Source: Kitasatospora sp040298565 (GTDB lineage Bacteria; Actinomycetota; Actinomycetes; Streptomycetales; Streptomycetaceae). Taken from it: a stretch of DNA of 64,000 nt. Below the pieces are notes generated by a model that was given only the letters and a program-made list of their open reading frames with translations, did no database searches and had not been told where the DNA came from. The stretch lies in contig NZ_JBEPAK010000010.1 in NCBI RefSeq assembly GCF_040298565.1, positions 1 to 64,000 of the forward strand, written 5' to 3'. The position numbers and the translations under genes are program-made. Positions 1 through 9,669 of this stretch are shown piece by piece (within the stretch, counting starts at the first letter, position 1; the number at the start of each line of letters is the position of its first letter).

Positions 1-78
1 GACCCTGATCAACTCGATTCCGTCCGCCGTACGCAGTGACTCCATGAGGCGGAGTAGGTCAGACTGGGACAAGGCCAT
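1..78 (-). CDS. IS256-type transposase, N-terminal fragment cut by window edge
   Basis: The reverse strand reads from an ATG at 78 into the left edge of the window and gives 26 residues beginning MALSQSDLLRLMESLR. As I remember them, IS256-family (mutator-type DDE) transposases of streptomycetes start this way. Only the N-terminus is visible, so the catalytic DDE residues and the intactness of the gene cannot be judged. If intact, the enzyme would move its element by a copy-out mechanism. The family call rests on recognising a short N-terminus. Confidence 0.6.
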   Translation of the reverse strand, partial: MALSQSDLLRLMESLRTADGIELIRV

Positions 79-186
79 CGCGCACCTCTCACTCAACGAG
101 CATGCCTACTCGGAGAGTTGCGCGATGGCTGCCTTATGACCAGGGGTTACGCCAAGATCTCTGCTACACCACTCCACGGGACGCCA
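1..186. mobile_element. Probable end of an IS256-family insertion sequence
   Basis: The transposase start at 78 points left, so the upstream terminal region of the element should lie just right of it. The stretch 159-185 (gctacaccactccacgggac and flanks) resembles IS256-type termini read inward. I cannot see the other terminal repeat or the target duplication, so the boundary is a guess. From about 187 to 465 I see no convincing gene. Confidence 0.35.
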
Positions 187-465
187 TCGCGCCAGGGCGA
201 ACGAAGCACCCACCAAGGTGTGACGAAATCCTCGGGCTGCCCCTCTGCGACACCTCGCCGGCCGTCTTCTGCCGCAGCCGGGCAGGCGAGCAGGACGTGC
301 GTGCTTGAGGAATGCCGGGGTCGGACGTCATCCGCTCTGCTGTTCCGGGGTGCCTGCGGTGGACGGGGCGCGCGGTGGTGATATCCCCGAACTGATGGAC
401 ATCCGGGCCCCGGACGCCCGGAGTGACCGCCCGGTCACGCCTTCGTGGTCCGGCCGAGTTAACCT

Positions 466-1053
466 GTGGCGGTGGGGACTTGGGGATGGGCCGCAGTGGT
501 TCCGGACGGAGATGCACCCAATGGCTTCAGGGTGACCTTCAATGCTCGGCTCTTCGGCACCGAGGCCGAGGCCAGGAAGCATCTGCAAGAGCATCTCGAT
601 GCGCGCGCGGACGGGGACGGCGGGATCAAGGTCGCGGCCGAGCGGCTTCAGGCCGTCTACTTCTCGCTGCACACCCACACGCACGCCCCGGACGGTCGAG
701 GCTGGCACGTCCTGGCCGCGGACAAGGAACTGTGCCGACTCGTCGTCGACCGCGGCGGCGTCGTGCGCCGCGTCCGCTTTCGGCGGCCCGGCTGGTCCGC
801 CTTCGCCTCCCAATCGGCTGACGTGCCGCCCGGATCGCCCGGATCGCCGGTGAGCGGCGGCTCGGCCGGCACTGCAAGACCCTCGCCATTCCGCTGGTCG
901 CCGCCCCCGGTCAGCAGGTCTCCGGGAACCGGGTCTACGAGTTCGAGCACGGCCTTGTTCGGCACGACCAGGGGGTCGCTCCGCTGGCGCTGCGTTGGGA
1001 CGAGACGACAGAGCTGTTCCGGGACGTCACCGTCACGCGCCACCCGCAGCTGA
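466..1053 (+). CDS. Hypothetical protein, true C-terminus uncertain
   Basis: The frame opens with GTG at 466 (VAVGTWGWAAVVPDGDA) and has strong streptomycete codon bias as far as about 840. Its residues include GTEAEARKHLQEHL and a His-rich turn HTHTHAPDGRGWH. Beyond about 840 the frame stays open to 1053, but another frame there encodes recognisable DUF6585 sequence, so the last 70 or so residues are probably not real. Either the gene originally ended near 820-850, or it was joined to the next gene by a frameshift. No function is recognised. Confidence 0.4.
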   Translation: MAVGTWGWAAVVPDGDAPNGFRVTFNARLFGTEAEARKHLQEHLDARADGDGGIKVAAERLQAVYFSLHTHTHAPDGRGWHVLAADKELCRLVVDRGGVVRRVRFRRPGWSAFASQSADVPPGSPGSPVSGGSAGTARPSPFRWSPPPVSRSPGTGSTSSSTALFGTTRGSLRWRCVGTRRQSCSGTSPSRATRS

Positions 1054-1487
1054 AACGCGAGTCGATGTCCTTCTCGTACACCCTGATCGGATCGAACGGC
1101 GCGAAAATACCGATCATCGGCTCCTGCGACGAGCATGCGGAAGGTACCAATTCGCCAGCCCGCCAGTACGCCCTCCTCGGCAGGCGGGCCGAAGAACAGG
1201 TCACCCGCGCCCTGATCTCCAGCGCGCGAGCAGCGCTGGACGACGGACAGTCCCTGACCTTCGGGAAGTTCACCATCAGCGAGGCCGGGATCCGGGGAAA
1301 GCGGGGCCTCATCCCCTGGAGTGAGGCCACGGTGTCGACCAAAGGCGGCCGCGTAACCGTCAGCAGAACCGGCAAGCTCTTCTCGGCCGCTTCCGAACGA
1401 GTAGCCGACATCCCCAACGTATCGCTGTTACTCACGATCGTTGACGCGTACCGGCGAGGCGCCGACGCGCCGAGCAGCGGCGGGTAG
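822..1487 (+). pseudogene. DUF6585-family protein, frameshifted or lacking a start
   Basis: Homology to DUF6585 proteins runs in one frame from about 834 (IARIAGERRLGRH) through VYEFEHGLVRHDQGV to the stop at 1487. The N-terminal motifs, the YEHGL-like strand and the C-terminal segment ending in IVDAYRRG all look typical of this PH-like family. This frame has a stop at 819-821 and no ATG or GTG until 1065, which lies inside the conserved part. A gene caller would start at 1065 and lose about 75 residues. I infer an indel near 822-850 that separated the true start. The function of DUF6585 is unknown. Confidence 0.55.
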
Positions 1488-1727
1488 GCCGGCTCGGTCA
1501 GAGCGGGGACCGGCGCCCGGCGGGAGGCGTATCGGTCGGCCTGCACCGAGAGCGGTGTTGCCCAGACCACGGTGGTTCTGTGGCGTGCCTCGCGGCGCAG
1601 CCGCGGCAGCGCACGCGGTGTTGGGCCAACGGGCGGCCGCCCGACTGGGGCACAGGCGTCAGCCGGGGAGAACCGCATTCCGTTGTCTCGCAAGACCTGG
1701 ACAGGCCCATTCGCGAATGCGTGCGAG

Positions 1728-2171
1728 TTAGGAAGCACCCTTGCGCAATGACGCGATGAGACGGTCGAGATCCCCACGCGCCGTGTAAGTACGGATCGGG
1801 TCAATGTAGTCGCGTGACTCGATGATCTGACCGTCCCGGACACGCATGACGAAGACGCAGGGCACCTTGGCCACGGAGCCCTCCGGCAACGTGAACTCAT
1901 AGGCGAACTCGGCGACGATCACTTCAGGATCGGTGGTCTCGTGAACGATGACATCGACGACACGCCTCTTCGGCAGGGACTCCCGAACTTCTGGCGGCAC
2001 CGTGAAGTGCTCCTGGAGCGCACGCCGAGTCGTCAACGGCTCGGACTCCGGCGTCGCCATCGGATGCCGGACATCGGTGACCTCGCCGTACAGGTCAGCC
2101 AGCTCGTTCAAGTTCCCGTCGGCGACCCCATGAACGAGGTGGAGAAACACCTCGCGCGGACTCATACTCAC
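1728..2171 (-). CDS. SnoaL-like (NTF2 fold) protein
   Basis: This 147-residue protein starts MSMSPREVFLHLVHGVADG; an internal ATG at codon 3 is an alternative start. The short helical N-terminus with a W/LADLYGEV-type turn is followed by alternating strands ending in IESRDYIDPIRTY. That is the layout of SnoaL-like polyketide-cyclase-fold or nuclear-transport-factor-2 proteins, which act as small-molecule isomerases or hydrolases or only bind ligands. The length fits the family (130-150 residues). No partner gene identifies a substrate, so the specific role is unknown. Confidence 0.75.
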   Translation of the reverse strand: MSMSPREVFLHLVHGVADGNLNELADLYGEVTDVRHPMATPESEPLTTRRALQEHFTVPPEVRESLPKRRVVDVIVHETTDPEVIVAEFAYEFTLPEGSVAKVPCVFVMRVRDGQIIESRDYIDPIRTYTARGDLDRLIASLRKGAS

Positions 2172-2487
2172 ACGACCTCCCCAAGTAGTACGCGCAGCCA
2201 GCTGTTGATCATTATTGCCTGGCTTGCGTCGGTCTCGCAGGGGTTTCGATCAGAAGCGTCCCATCCACCTCACCGACGGTCCCCCAACCGTCGCCCGGGC
2301 CGCGGGAACGGAATGCAGGCCGGTACGTCTCACCTCAGAAGTGACCCTTCGACAACAACGGCCCGGATCCTCGACAAGCTCTATCGCTGCAGCGTAAGAG
2401 AATTGCCCGCGTCTCTGATCAAACGCTAGATGGCATCCCTCGTGAAAGCCTGAGGCCCCACCTGGTGGGACGACCTAGGGTCACAAG
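2172..2487. other. Intergenic, no gene recognised
   Basis: About 316 bases lie upstream of the SnoaL-like gene. They are less GC-rich than the neighbours around 2200-2440. Short open frames lack ribosome sites and codon bias. The segment probably carries the promoter of the minus-strand gene, but I could not place one. Confidence 0.4.
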
Positions 2488-2739
2488 CTACGGGAGCCAC
2501 GAGGTGAGCGGGTCATGGCATTGCGACACGTCCGGCTGCTCCGCGCACTTCTGGAAGGCGCGTTCCGCAGGCAGTCGGGACAACGCGAGCATGACGAGAG
2601 GCGCCGCCGCGACAATCAGCACCGTGCCCACCACGACGATCCTCATGGCTCGGTGCAGGGCGTTGCCCTTCCTGTCCGGCGTGACCCGCCGGGGAATTCT
2701 CGCCGTCACAGGCGGTGTGTTCGACTTTCTCACGGACAC
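2488..2739 (-). CDS. Small single-pass membrane protein, unknown
   Basis: This 83-residue frame has a basic N-terminus and a hydrophobic stretch (about residues 32-53, IVVVGTVLIVAAAPLVMLAL). A short extracytoplasmic tail follows with two cysteines (QKCAEQPDVSQCHDP) that could form a disulfide. An internal ATG at codon 32 would give a 52-residue version beginning directly with the membrane segment. The topology is biologically sensible, but no family is recognised and the ribosome site is weak. Confidence 0.45.
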   Translation of the reverse strand: MSVRKSNTPPVTARIPRRVTPDRKGNALHRAMRIVVVGTVLIVAAAPLVMLALSRLPAERAFQKCAEQPDVSQCHDPLTSWLP

Positions 2740-3331
2740 AGGGTAGGCCAGGGAAGTGGTGGGCCGAACGGCAGAGCGGAACCCCGCTACCTCGCGGCGC
2801 CTTACCAGTGCAAGGTCGATCCGGTGCTCCGCTCAGAAGTGGTGGTCTCGACCGGATTGGCCGCTCCGGCTCCTGCTCCAGTGCACCGGTGCGGGCTTGG
2901 GCGGCCGCGGCCTCCGGGGGTCGTGCCAGGGGGTCGGCATCGTGAGGGGAGCGGTCCGATCGACGACACCGGCGTCTTCACAGTCACTGTCCGGGACAGT
3001 GTCGCGGGGCCTGCGGTGGAGTGTTCGGGGGAGCTCGTCCTTCGGGGTTGACTGCGGGTCTCGTGTTGCAGGGAGTGTTCGTAGCAGGTGCTGCGGGCGT
3101 GGTAGTACCGAGGCTCTATCTGCCCCGATTCCGCTGCAGCACCGGTGAGTGGTCGGAGCGTGCCAGGCGTATGCCTCGACGCACAGGGCGCAGCCCTGAC
3201 CAAGGCGGAGGCCGGCCAGCAGGCCGTACAGACCCACAGCCGAGGGCCTCGGACAGGCCGGGCAGGACGCCGCCAGGCGCGCCCCGCGAGCAGGTCCCAA
3301 ACGGGGCCTGTGGTTGCCGGTCGGCGAACCT
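2740..3331. other. Intergenic, no convincing gene
   Basis: Nearly 600 bases separate the small membrane protein from the LysE gene. Open frames exist in several phases but none has a ribosome site, codon bias or recognisable motif. The sequence may be decayed coding DNA, in keeping with other pseudogenes at this end of the window. Confidence 0.4.
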
Positions 3332-3982
3332 CTACTTCGGTGCGGCGAGCAGGCGCACGGCCAGACCGCTGAAGATCGTGCCGCTGAAGATGTTCAGCCC
3401 TCGCGCAAACCGGCGGCTGCGGCGCAGTAGTGCGGCAAGGCGCCCCGACAGCAGCCCGACGGATGTGTCGATGGTCAGCCCGATGAGGACCATCGTCAGG
3501 CCCAGGATGAGGAACTGCACCGGGACGTGCCCCAGAGCGGGACGGACGAACTGCGGCAGGAACGCGACGTTGAACAAGATCACCTTGGGGTTCAGCACGT
3601 TCGTCAGCATGCCCTGGCCGAAGGCTCGCCACCGGCTGGGAGCCGGCGATCCCGCCCGTCCTTCCTCGCCGTCGAGCGGGGCCTTGTCCCGGAATGTCTT
3701 CACGGCGAGGTACAGCAGGTACGCCGCGCCGGCCCAACGCAGTGCGTAATACAACGTTGGGAACGCCAAGAACAGTGCAGACAGGCCCAGCATCGCTGCG
3801 AACACGTGGAGAAGGGCACCGCATGCGACCCCAACCGCTGCGAGCACCCCCGTCCTCGGACCACCGCGGCCTCCCATCGCCACGATGAACATCATGTCCG
3901 GCCCCGGCGACACGCACAGCAGAAGGGCGGCGGCGAAGAACGCGGCATAAAGACTCGAGTCAACCATGGCCCCTATGCTCAC
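3332..3982 (-). CDS. LysE/RhtB-family amino-acid exporter
   Basis: This 216-residue membrane protein has the family signature near its start (LLLCVSPGPDMMFIV, the SPGP motif of the first helix). It has about six hydrophobic helices, with a loop around DKAPLDGEEGRAG and the conserved GMLTNVLNPKVILF segment in the middle. LysE/RhtB carriers export amino acids or their derivatives in exchange for protons. The start could be the ATG at 3982 or the ATG five codons later. The gene stands alone, so the substrate cannot be inferred. Confidence 0.92.
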   Translation of the reverse strand: MSIGAMVDSSLYAAFFAAALLLCVSPGPDMMFIVAMGGRGGPRTGVLAAVGVACGALLHVFAAMLGLSALFLAFPTLYYALRWAGAAYLLYLAVKTFRDKAPLDGEEGRAGSPAPSRWRAFGQGMLTNVLNPKVILFNVAFLPQFVRPALGHVPVQFLILGLTMVLIGLTIDTSVGLLSGRLAALLRRSRRFARGLNIFSGTIFSGLAVRLLAAPK

Positions 3983-4215
3983 TCACCGGCTGAGGCAGCA
4001 CACCTGAATTTCGAACCGCGAGACCGTCGCTGAGCGGTCCTTCACCCGACAACCACTGTTTGCCCAGAAGGGAGCCCGGAGGATTGGCTTCAGGACATCC
4101 CCCGCGGCAGGGAGGCGCGGGGAGAGCCTGCCTCGGGCAACAGCTCAGGGGCAAGCACTGTGCCGCAACCTGCGGCGCGACCGCGACGCCTACCGGCACT
4201 CGAGGCGCCGCAGCT

Positions 4216-4758
4216 TCAGTTGGTCGGCAGGACGCGGCGGTAGCGGAGCTTGGTGATCGGCATCCCGTCGCTGCACTCCCGCAGCACGGTGCCGTCATGC
4301 GTCCAGCCCTGGCCCTGGTAGAAGGTCCGGGCACGCAGGTTGTCCTCGAGGACCCACAACGACGCCGACCTGAATCCTGCCTCGGCCATGGTCGCCAGTG
4401 TCCGCGCCATCAAAGTCTTGCCGATCCCGGTTCCCCACACCTCGGGCAGTGTGTAGAGGGCGCCGATCGTCGACACGGTCCTCGGGTCGTCGTCAAGGTC
4501 CTCGGTCGGATAGAACCGGGAGTACCCGACCGTCCGGACCTCACCGTCAACTGCTGCCTCCGCCAGCAGCGTTCCAGAGGAAGGCCAGTTCCCCCCGGCC
4601 AGCTTCTCCTTCCAGGAGACGCACAGCCGCTCGGTGTCCAGCCCGGCCAGGTAGTCCGCGGGCAGCAACCCGACGAACGCAGCCCGCCACGAGGCGGCCT
4701 CGACTACCGCCAGACCTGCCACGTCCTCCGACGTAGCCGACCGCACATGCCCTGCCAA
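4216..4758 (-). CDS. GNAT-family N-acetyltransferase
   Basis: The 180-residue protein opens with VRSATSEDVAGLAVVEAASW, a typical first strand and helix of the GCN5-related acetyltransferase fold. It carries the acetyl-CoA pyrophosphate-binding loop in VWGTGIGKTLM (motif A, Q/RxxGxG/A type), followed by ASLWVLEDNLRARTFYQGQGW (motif B; FYxxxGW). It should acetylate an amine of a small molecule or protein N-terminus in the cytoplasm. The substrate is unknown, and the adjacent genes give no hint. Confidence 0.92.
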   Translation of the reverse strand: MAGHVRSATSEDVAGLAVVEAASWRAAFVGLLPADYLAGLDTERLCVSWKEKLAGGNWPSSGTLLAEAAVDGEVRTVGYSRFYPTEDLDDDPRTVSTIGALYTLPEVWGTGIGKTLMARTLATMAEAGFRSASLWVLEDNLRARTFYQGQGWTHDGTVLRECSDGMPITKLRYRRVLPTN

Positions 4759-5017
4759 AGTACTCGAACCCCCATCAGCTTGCTGCTCGCACGCCGCACC
4801 CTAGTAGGGCCTGCCGTCCCCGCGCCAGCGATATCGGATGAGCCGGATGAGGGGCTCCTCGCGCCGCACAGCCCACCTCTGCGATGACCGTGAACAGCTG
4901 CGGCGGAAACCGGCAGCAAGACGGCGCGCTGCGTCCGTTCGCCGCTGTCCGCAGCCCTGACCGGAGCAGACCACAGGCTGGCGGTGCGGGCTGCCACGAT
5001 CCTCCCCCTCCGTCCGG

Positions 5018-6068
5018 CTACGGCCGGACCTCGCAGGCGGCCGGCTGCGCCTCGGCGGCAAGGGCGTGGGTCTGGTCGATCGCCTCGCGCAGCACCGCCA
5101 GGTCGCCAGCGATGTCGTTGAGGACGACCCGCGGAGCGGACGCGGTGGTGGAGCCGACCGCGGGCAGCGCGTACCGCTCCAGGAACCTGCCGGTTGTCGA
5201 CGTGCTGCTGCCGGGCAGCGAGGATGCGGATCCAGTCGGCGGCTTGCTGCCCCGTGACGGCGGCCCGGGTGAGGACGTCGCGCTCGGCTGCGCTCAGGCC
5301 GTCCGGCTCCGGGTAGTCGGGCTCGACGGCCGCGTCGGTGAAGTAGTCGTACAGGTCGTAGACGGCGGCGGGCCGCGCAGGCCGAGATCGAGGACGTGGC
5401 CGATCTCGGGCAGCGGTCCGGGCCTGGCGCAGGTGCAGGACGGACGGTGGCCCAGTCCTTCCCGCCGTTGACCATCTTGTTCGCAGCGGCGTAGCCGCGC
5501 AGGACCGCCGGCACGGTGTTCGGACCCTTGGCGGCAAGCTGCGCTTCGACGGCACCGAGAGGGCGCCGAGAACCTCGTCGGACCGCCGCCCGGAGCTGAC
5601 GGCCAGGACGGTCGACACCAGGAGGTTGGCGTCCTGTGGGGCCGTCAGCTGCAGCACGGGGTTGCAAGCCGGCGCCGGGTCATCCTCGAACAGGTGCTCG
5701 GCCCAGCCCTTCGTGCGCTGCTTCCTTCGGTCGCTGGCGGCGCCGGTGACGAAGGCGTGCTCGGGGTGCTTGTTCGCATCGACGAGCGAGATCTACTGCG
5801 GCCAGTAGACGTTGGGCGCGTGCAGGATGACCGGGCCCAGGTGGCCGGCGCAGACGACCAGGTCTGAGTCGAGGTGCCGATGGATCACGAACCACGCCGG
5901 CTCGGGGCAGCGCTCACGGTCATCGGGGCCGCTGCGCTGCGCCTGGTAGAGCTCGGCCTGGGAGTGCGGTCGGCGGTTCGAGACAAGCATGGGCGTGTCG
6001 TATCCGCCCTGACACGTCACCCCGGTGATGTCATACGGTTCCACCGGAAATTCGAACGCGATGGACAT
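5018..6068 (-). pseudogene. Decayed hypothetical gene with amber codon and several frameshifts
   Basis: The reading starts at 6068 (MSIAFEFPVEPYDITGV) and stays coding-like to an in-frame TAG at 5793-5795. It then continues in the same frame (ISLVDANKHPEHAFVTGAAS) to about 5565. Coding sense then jumps frame: VEAQLAAKGPNTVPAVLRGY, then GPLPEIGHVLDLGL, then AVYDLYDYFTDAAVEPD, and finally LERYALPAVGSTTAS to a stop at 5018. Joined together this is one protein of about 350 residues of unknown function. The defects mean either real decay or poor base calling. No catalytic motif is recognised. Confidence 0.65.
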
Positions 6069-6350
6069 GCTGGAAGACCTGCTCGGCGCGGGCCGGGTGA
6101 CGGGGGCACCGCGCGATGACTCATACCACCCGCGCTGCTCGGTGATGTCCCCAGTCGGGTGCGCCGCCGGGCAGCCGGGATGACCCGGCCCATCCCTTGG
6201 CGTCGTCGACCGCCAAATCCCCGCCTACGCTGCGCAGAAGCGCGGCAGGCCGTGACCACCGACCTCGCCTGGACATCCCGTCGCGCCCGTTCGGCGGTGC
6301 GCCGGCGGGAGTCTGCCACGGTGCACCGCCGCGTCAAGCCACCCGGCCGG

Positions 6351-7730
6351 TCAGGTCGGCGCAGCCACCAGGTCCTTCACCAGCGCCTGCAGCCCCGCCG
6401 ACAGCGATGCCTTCACGATCACCAGGTCACCGGGGCGCAGCAGGTCCTCCAGCAGGCGGGCGGCGGCCTGGCGGTTGGTCACCAGGTGGGTCTGGGCGCC
6501 GCCGTCGCGGGCGCCGGCGGCGGTGTGCGCGGCGTCGCCGTCGCCGACGGCCACGACGATGTCGGTACCGAGTTCGGCGGCCAGGGCGCCGACGGTGCGG
6601 TGCTCGCCGGCTGAGCCGGCGCCGAGCTCGCGCATCTCGCCGAGCACCGCCACGGTGCGCCGGCCGGCGCGCATCGCGGCCAGTGCGCGCAGCGCGGCGG
6701 CCATCGAGTCGGGGTTGGCGTTGTAGGCGTCGTCGATGACGGTGACGCCGTCCGGGCGGTCGTGGCGCTGCATCCGGGAGCCGGTGGAGGCCACTGCGTG
6801 GCTGAGGGCGTCGGCGATCTCGGCCGGGGCCAGGCCGGAGTGGTGGGCGACCGCGGCGACCGCGAGGGCGTTGGAGACGTGGTGTTCGCCGAGCAGCTGC
6901 AGCTGCACCCGGGCCTGCCCGGCTGGGGTGGTGAGCAGGAAGGCGGCGCGGCCGCCCTCGTCGACGCTCACGTCGGTGGCGCGGATCTGCGCCGTCTCGC
7001 AGCGGCCGAAGAAAACCACCTGGGCGCTGGTGCGGGCGGCCATCGGCGCCACCAGCGCGTCGTCCGCGTTCAGCACCGCCAGCCCGTGCGCGGTCAGGGA
7101 GGCGGGCAGCTCGCCCTTCGCCTTCGCGGTGTCTTCCTTGCTGCCGAACTCGCCGACGTGGGCTGCGCCGACGTTGAGGACGACCGCGACGTCCAGCGGG
7201 GCCATGTCGGTCAGGTAGGTCAGGTGCCCGATGCCGCGGGCGCCCATCTCCAGTACCAGGAAGCGGGCGTCTGCCGGGCAGGAGGCCACGGTGAGTGGGA
7301 CGCCGATCTCGTTGTTCTGGCTCCCGGCCGTCGCGTGGGTGACCCCGGCCCGGGCCAGGACCTGGGCGAACAGGTCCTTGGTGCTGGTCTTCCCGGACGA
7401 GCCGGTCACCCCGATCCGCGTCACCCCGCGCATCCGGGCGGTCTGCCAGCGGGTCAGCTTGGCCAAGGCCGCCAGGACGTCCGAGACCAGCACCGCTGGG
7501 GCGCCGCAGGGCCGTGAACCCAGCACCCCGGCCGCGCCGGCCGCCACGGCGCCGGCCGCGTAGTCGTGGCCGTCCGCACGCTCGCCGTCGAACGCCACGA
7601 ACAAGGCGCCCGGGGTGACCTTGCGCGAGTCGACGACCAGCGGACCGGTCACGATCGCGTCCGCGTCCGGCACCTGCTCGAGGCGGCCGTCGACGACCTC
7701 GGCGATCGTGCCCAGGCTCATCGGCTGCAT
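6351..7730 (-). CDS. murF: UDP-N-acetylmuramoyl-tripeptide--D-Ala-D-Ala ligase (MurF)
   Basis: This is an ATP-dependent Mur ligase adding D-Ala-D-Ala to the UDP-MurNAc tripeptide in the cytoplasm. From the ATG at 7730 it is 459 residues. It shows the MurF-type N-terminal domain (residues 1-100), the ATP loop TGSSGKTS (109-116), the central motif VVLNVGAAHVGEFGS and the C-terminal domain with DDAYNANPDSM and VLGEMRELG. The frame is open to 7814, but GGAGTGGAGCGC directly before 7730 favours that start. It is not in a dcw cluster, so it is probably a second copy or a relocated gene; the neighbouring kinase is suggestive but unproven. Confidence 0.93.
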   Translation of the reverse strand: MQPMSLGTIAEVVDGRLEQVPDADAIVTGPLVVDSRKVTPGALFVAFDGERADGHDYAAGAVAAGAAGVLGSRPCGAPAVLVSDVLAALAKLTRWQTARMRGVTRIGVTGSSGKTSTKDLFAQVLARAGVTHATAGSQNNEIGVPLTVASCPADARFLVLEMGARGIGHLTYLTDMAPLDVAVVLNVGAAHVGEFGSKEDTAKAKGELPASLTAHGLAVLNADDALVAPMAARTSAQVVFFGRCETAQIRATDVSVDEGGRAAFLLTTPAGQARVQLQLLGEHHVSNALAVAAVAHHSGLAPAEIADALSHAVASTGSRMQRHDRPDGVTVIDDAYNANPDSMAAALRALAAMRAGRRTVAVLGEMRELGAGSAGEHRTVGALAAELGTDIVVAVGDGDAAHTAAGARDGGAQTHLVTNRQAAARLLEDLLRPGDLVIVKASLSAGLQALVKDLVAAPT

Positions 7731-7966
7731 GCGCTCCACTCCCATCCCGTCCACGGACCGTGCACCGACCGTACTCCTCCGCCGCTGCCCGGGCCGGAAC
7801 CCGCACCGTACCAATGCCGCGTCAGGGTTTCCTGCTGCAGCCGAGGGTGCGTGAGCTCATTCCGATGATCAACCCGGGGCCCCCGCGCGCTCGAGCTCGC
7901 CCCATCTCCTGACTCACTCGTCCGGCCTCTTCCGCCCGGTCGGCCCGCGTGGGCGCCATCGGCTGA

Positions 7967-9547
7967 TCAGAGCCCGTTGATCGTCAGGTTCTTTCGCGCC
8001 TGGTTGAACATGTCCTGTCCTTCGGCTGCCTGGTCGGCGGCGGAGGGGAAGGAGAGTTCCAGTTTGAAGCCGACGCCGTCCTTGCGAATCAGGTCCAGTT
8101 CCAGTGCGCGCTGGTCCTTCTGGTGCATGTAGTCCGAGTTGTCGTGGTAGGTCACGTCCAGCAGGGCGGCGTTCTTGCCCTGCTGCTGGGTCTCGGTCAC
8201 GTTCCCGTTGGTTTTCGGATCCTGGCAGCAGTAGTGGCTCTCATACCAGGCCAGGTCGGCGTTGGCGACGGACAGGGCGCTGCGGTTCTCTCCGGTCCAC
8301 TTGCCGAACTTGAGGACGAAGACCTGGGTCGGGTCGGTGTAGGTGACCGAATCGTCGTTCTCGCTGCGGACGTAGCCGGCCGGCGCGGCGAGCGAGGCGT
8401 CCAGCCGGGCTTCCTGGTAGGCCTTCCAACCGGCCGGCAGCGGGTCTTCGCCACCGTTGAACACCAGCACCGCCGTCACCGCCGCGGCCAGGACGGCGGC
8501 GGCCAGGGTCGCTTGGATCCGGCGGCTGCCGGTCAGTGCTCGCCGGACCCGCTGCGCCGGGGTGGCGGCCGGGGCCGGTGCGGGTAGCATCCGCGTTGCT
8601 GGAGGGGTGGTCGGTTCGGCCACGGCCCGAAGGCGCTGCCTCAGCTTGTTCGGGCTGGGGCGCGCCTGTGGTTCCTTGTTCAGGAGGGTGTCGAGCACCT
8701 CGCCCAGCGGCCCGGCGTTGGCGGCGCGTGGCAACGCGGCCAGCAGGATCGCCTGCAGGGTGGACGCGGTGGTCTGGCGGCGGAACGGCGAAACGCCCTC
8801 GACCGCCTGGTAGAGGACCACCCCGAGTGACCACAGGTCCGATTCCGGTCCGGGCCGATGTCCCAGCACCCGTTCCGGTGCCAGGTATTCGGGCGAGCCG
8901 ATGAAAGTCCCGGTCTCGGTGAGCTTCTGCTCGCCCTCCACCTGCGCGATCCCGAAGTCGGTCAGCACCACGCGCCCGTGCCGTCCGAGCAGGATGTTGG
9001 CCGGTTTCACGTCCCGGTGCAGCACTCCCGCCTCGTGTGCGCTGATCAGCGCTTCCAGCACCGCCAGCCCGATCCGGGCGGCCTCCTGGGCCGGCAGCGT
9101 GCCCTCCTGCAGTACCTCCGCCAACGACCGCCCGCGGACCAGCTCCATCACGATCCACGGACTGTCCCCGACCGTGACCACGTCGTACACGGTGACCACC
9201 GACGGATGGTCGACCCGGGCCGCGGCCCGGGCCTCGCGCTGCATCCGCAGATACGCCGTCTGCCTCTCCGCGTCGGTCAACTCCTCAGGCAACCGCGGTT
9301 CCTTGACCGCGACGTCGCGGTCCACCGTCGCGTCGTGCGCCCGCCACACCGTGCCCATACCGCCGAAGCCCAGCCGCTCCAGCAGCCGGTAGCGGCCACC
9401 GATCAGCCGCCCGGAACCGGGCTGCGGTGCCGCGGTGAAGTCCACCGTGGTCTGCTCGGGCACCGCGCGCTGCACAGCAGGGCCCGCCCCCGGGCTTGCC
9501 AACCCCCAACTCGTCGGCTCGTCCGCCGACCCCCCGTCGATCGTCAT
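7967..9547 (-). CDS. Membrane-anchored Ser/Thr protein kinase
   Basis: A Hanks-type kinase of about 526 residues when started at the ATG at 9547 (an upstream ATG at 9568 is less likely). Visible elements are the glycine loop RLGFGGMGTVW, the catalytic Lys in VAVKE (near 82), the HRDVKPAN loop (177-184), DFG (197-199) and APE (223-225). After a basic linker there is one membrane helix (about 345-366). An extracytoplasmic domain of about 160 residues, with a CC pair (SHYCCQDP), has no family I recognise and contains no PASTA repeats. It likely senses an envelope signal and phosphorylates cytoplasmic proteins. Confidence 0.92.
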   Translation of the reverse strand: MTIDGGSADEPTSWGLASPGAGPAVQRAVPEQTTVDFTAAPQPGSGRLIGGRYRLLERLGFGGMGTVWRAHDATVDRDVAVKEPRLPEELTDAERQTAYLRMQREARAAARVDHPSVVTVYDVVTVGDSPWIVMELVRGRSLAEVLQEGTLPAQEAARIGLAVLEALISAHEAGVLHRDVKPANILLGRHGRVVLTDFGIAQVEGEQKLTETGTFIGSPEYLAPERVLGHRPGPESDLWSLGVVLYQAVEGVSPFRRQTTASTLQAILLAALPRAANAGPLGEVLDTLLNKEPQARPSPNKLRQRLRAVAEPTTPPATRMLPAPAPAATPAQRVRRALTGSRRIQATLAAAVLAAAVTAVLVFNGGEDPLPAGWKAYQEARLDASLAAPAGYVRSENDDSVTYTDPTQVFVLKFGKWTGENRSALSVANADLAWYESHYCCQDPKTNGNVTETQQQGKNAALLDVTYHDNSDYMHQKDQRALELDLIRKDGVGFKLELSFPSAADQAAEGQDMFNQARKNLTINGL

Positions 9548-9669
9548 GACTGCATCATGGCAGCCCATTACTACGGTTTACAGGCCAAGGTCCGCTCGCC
9601 CACCCTGCGACGAGGTTCGGGCGTCCGAGGCGCTACGGCAGGGTGCGACGAACAGGGACGGCCGCTGAC

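Noticed and set aside
2833..3300. 155-codon minus-strand frame
   Set aside because: No ribosome site, irregular codon use and no recognisable domain.
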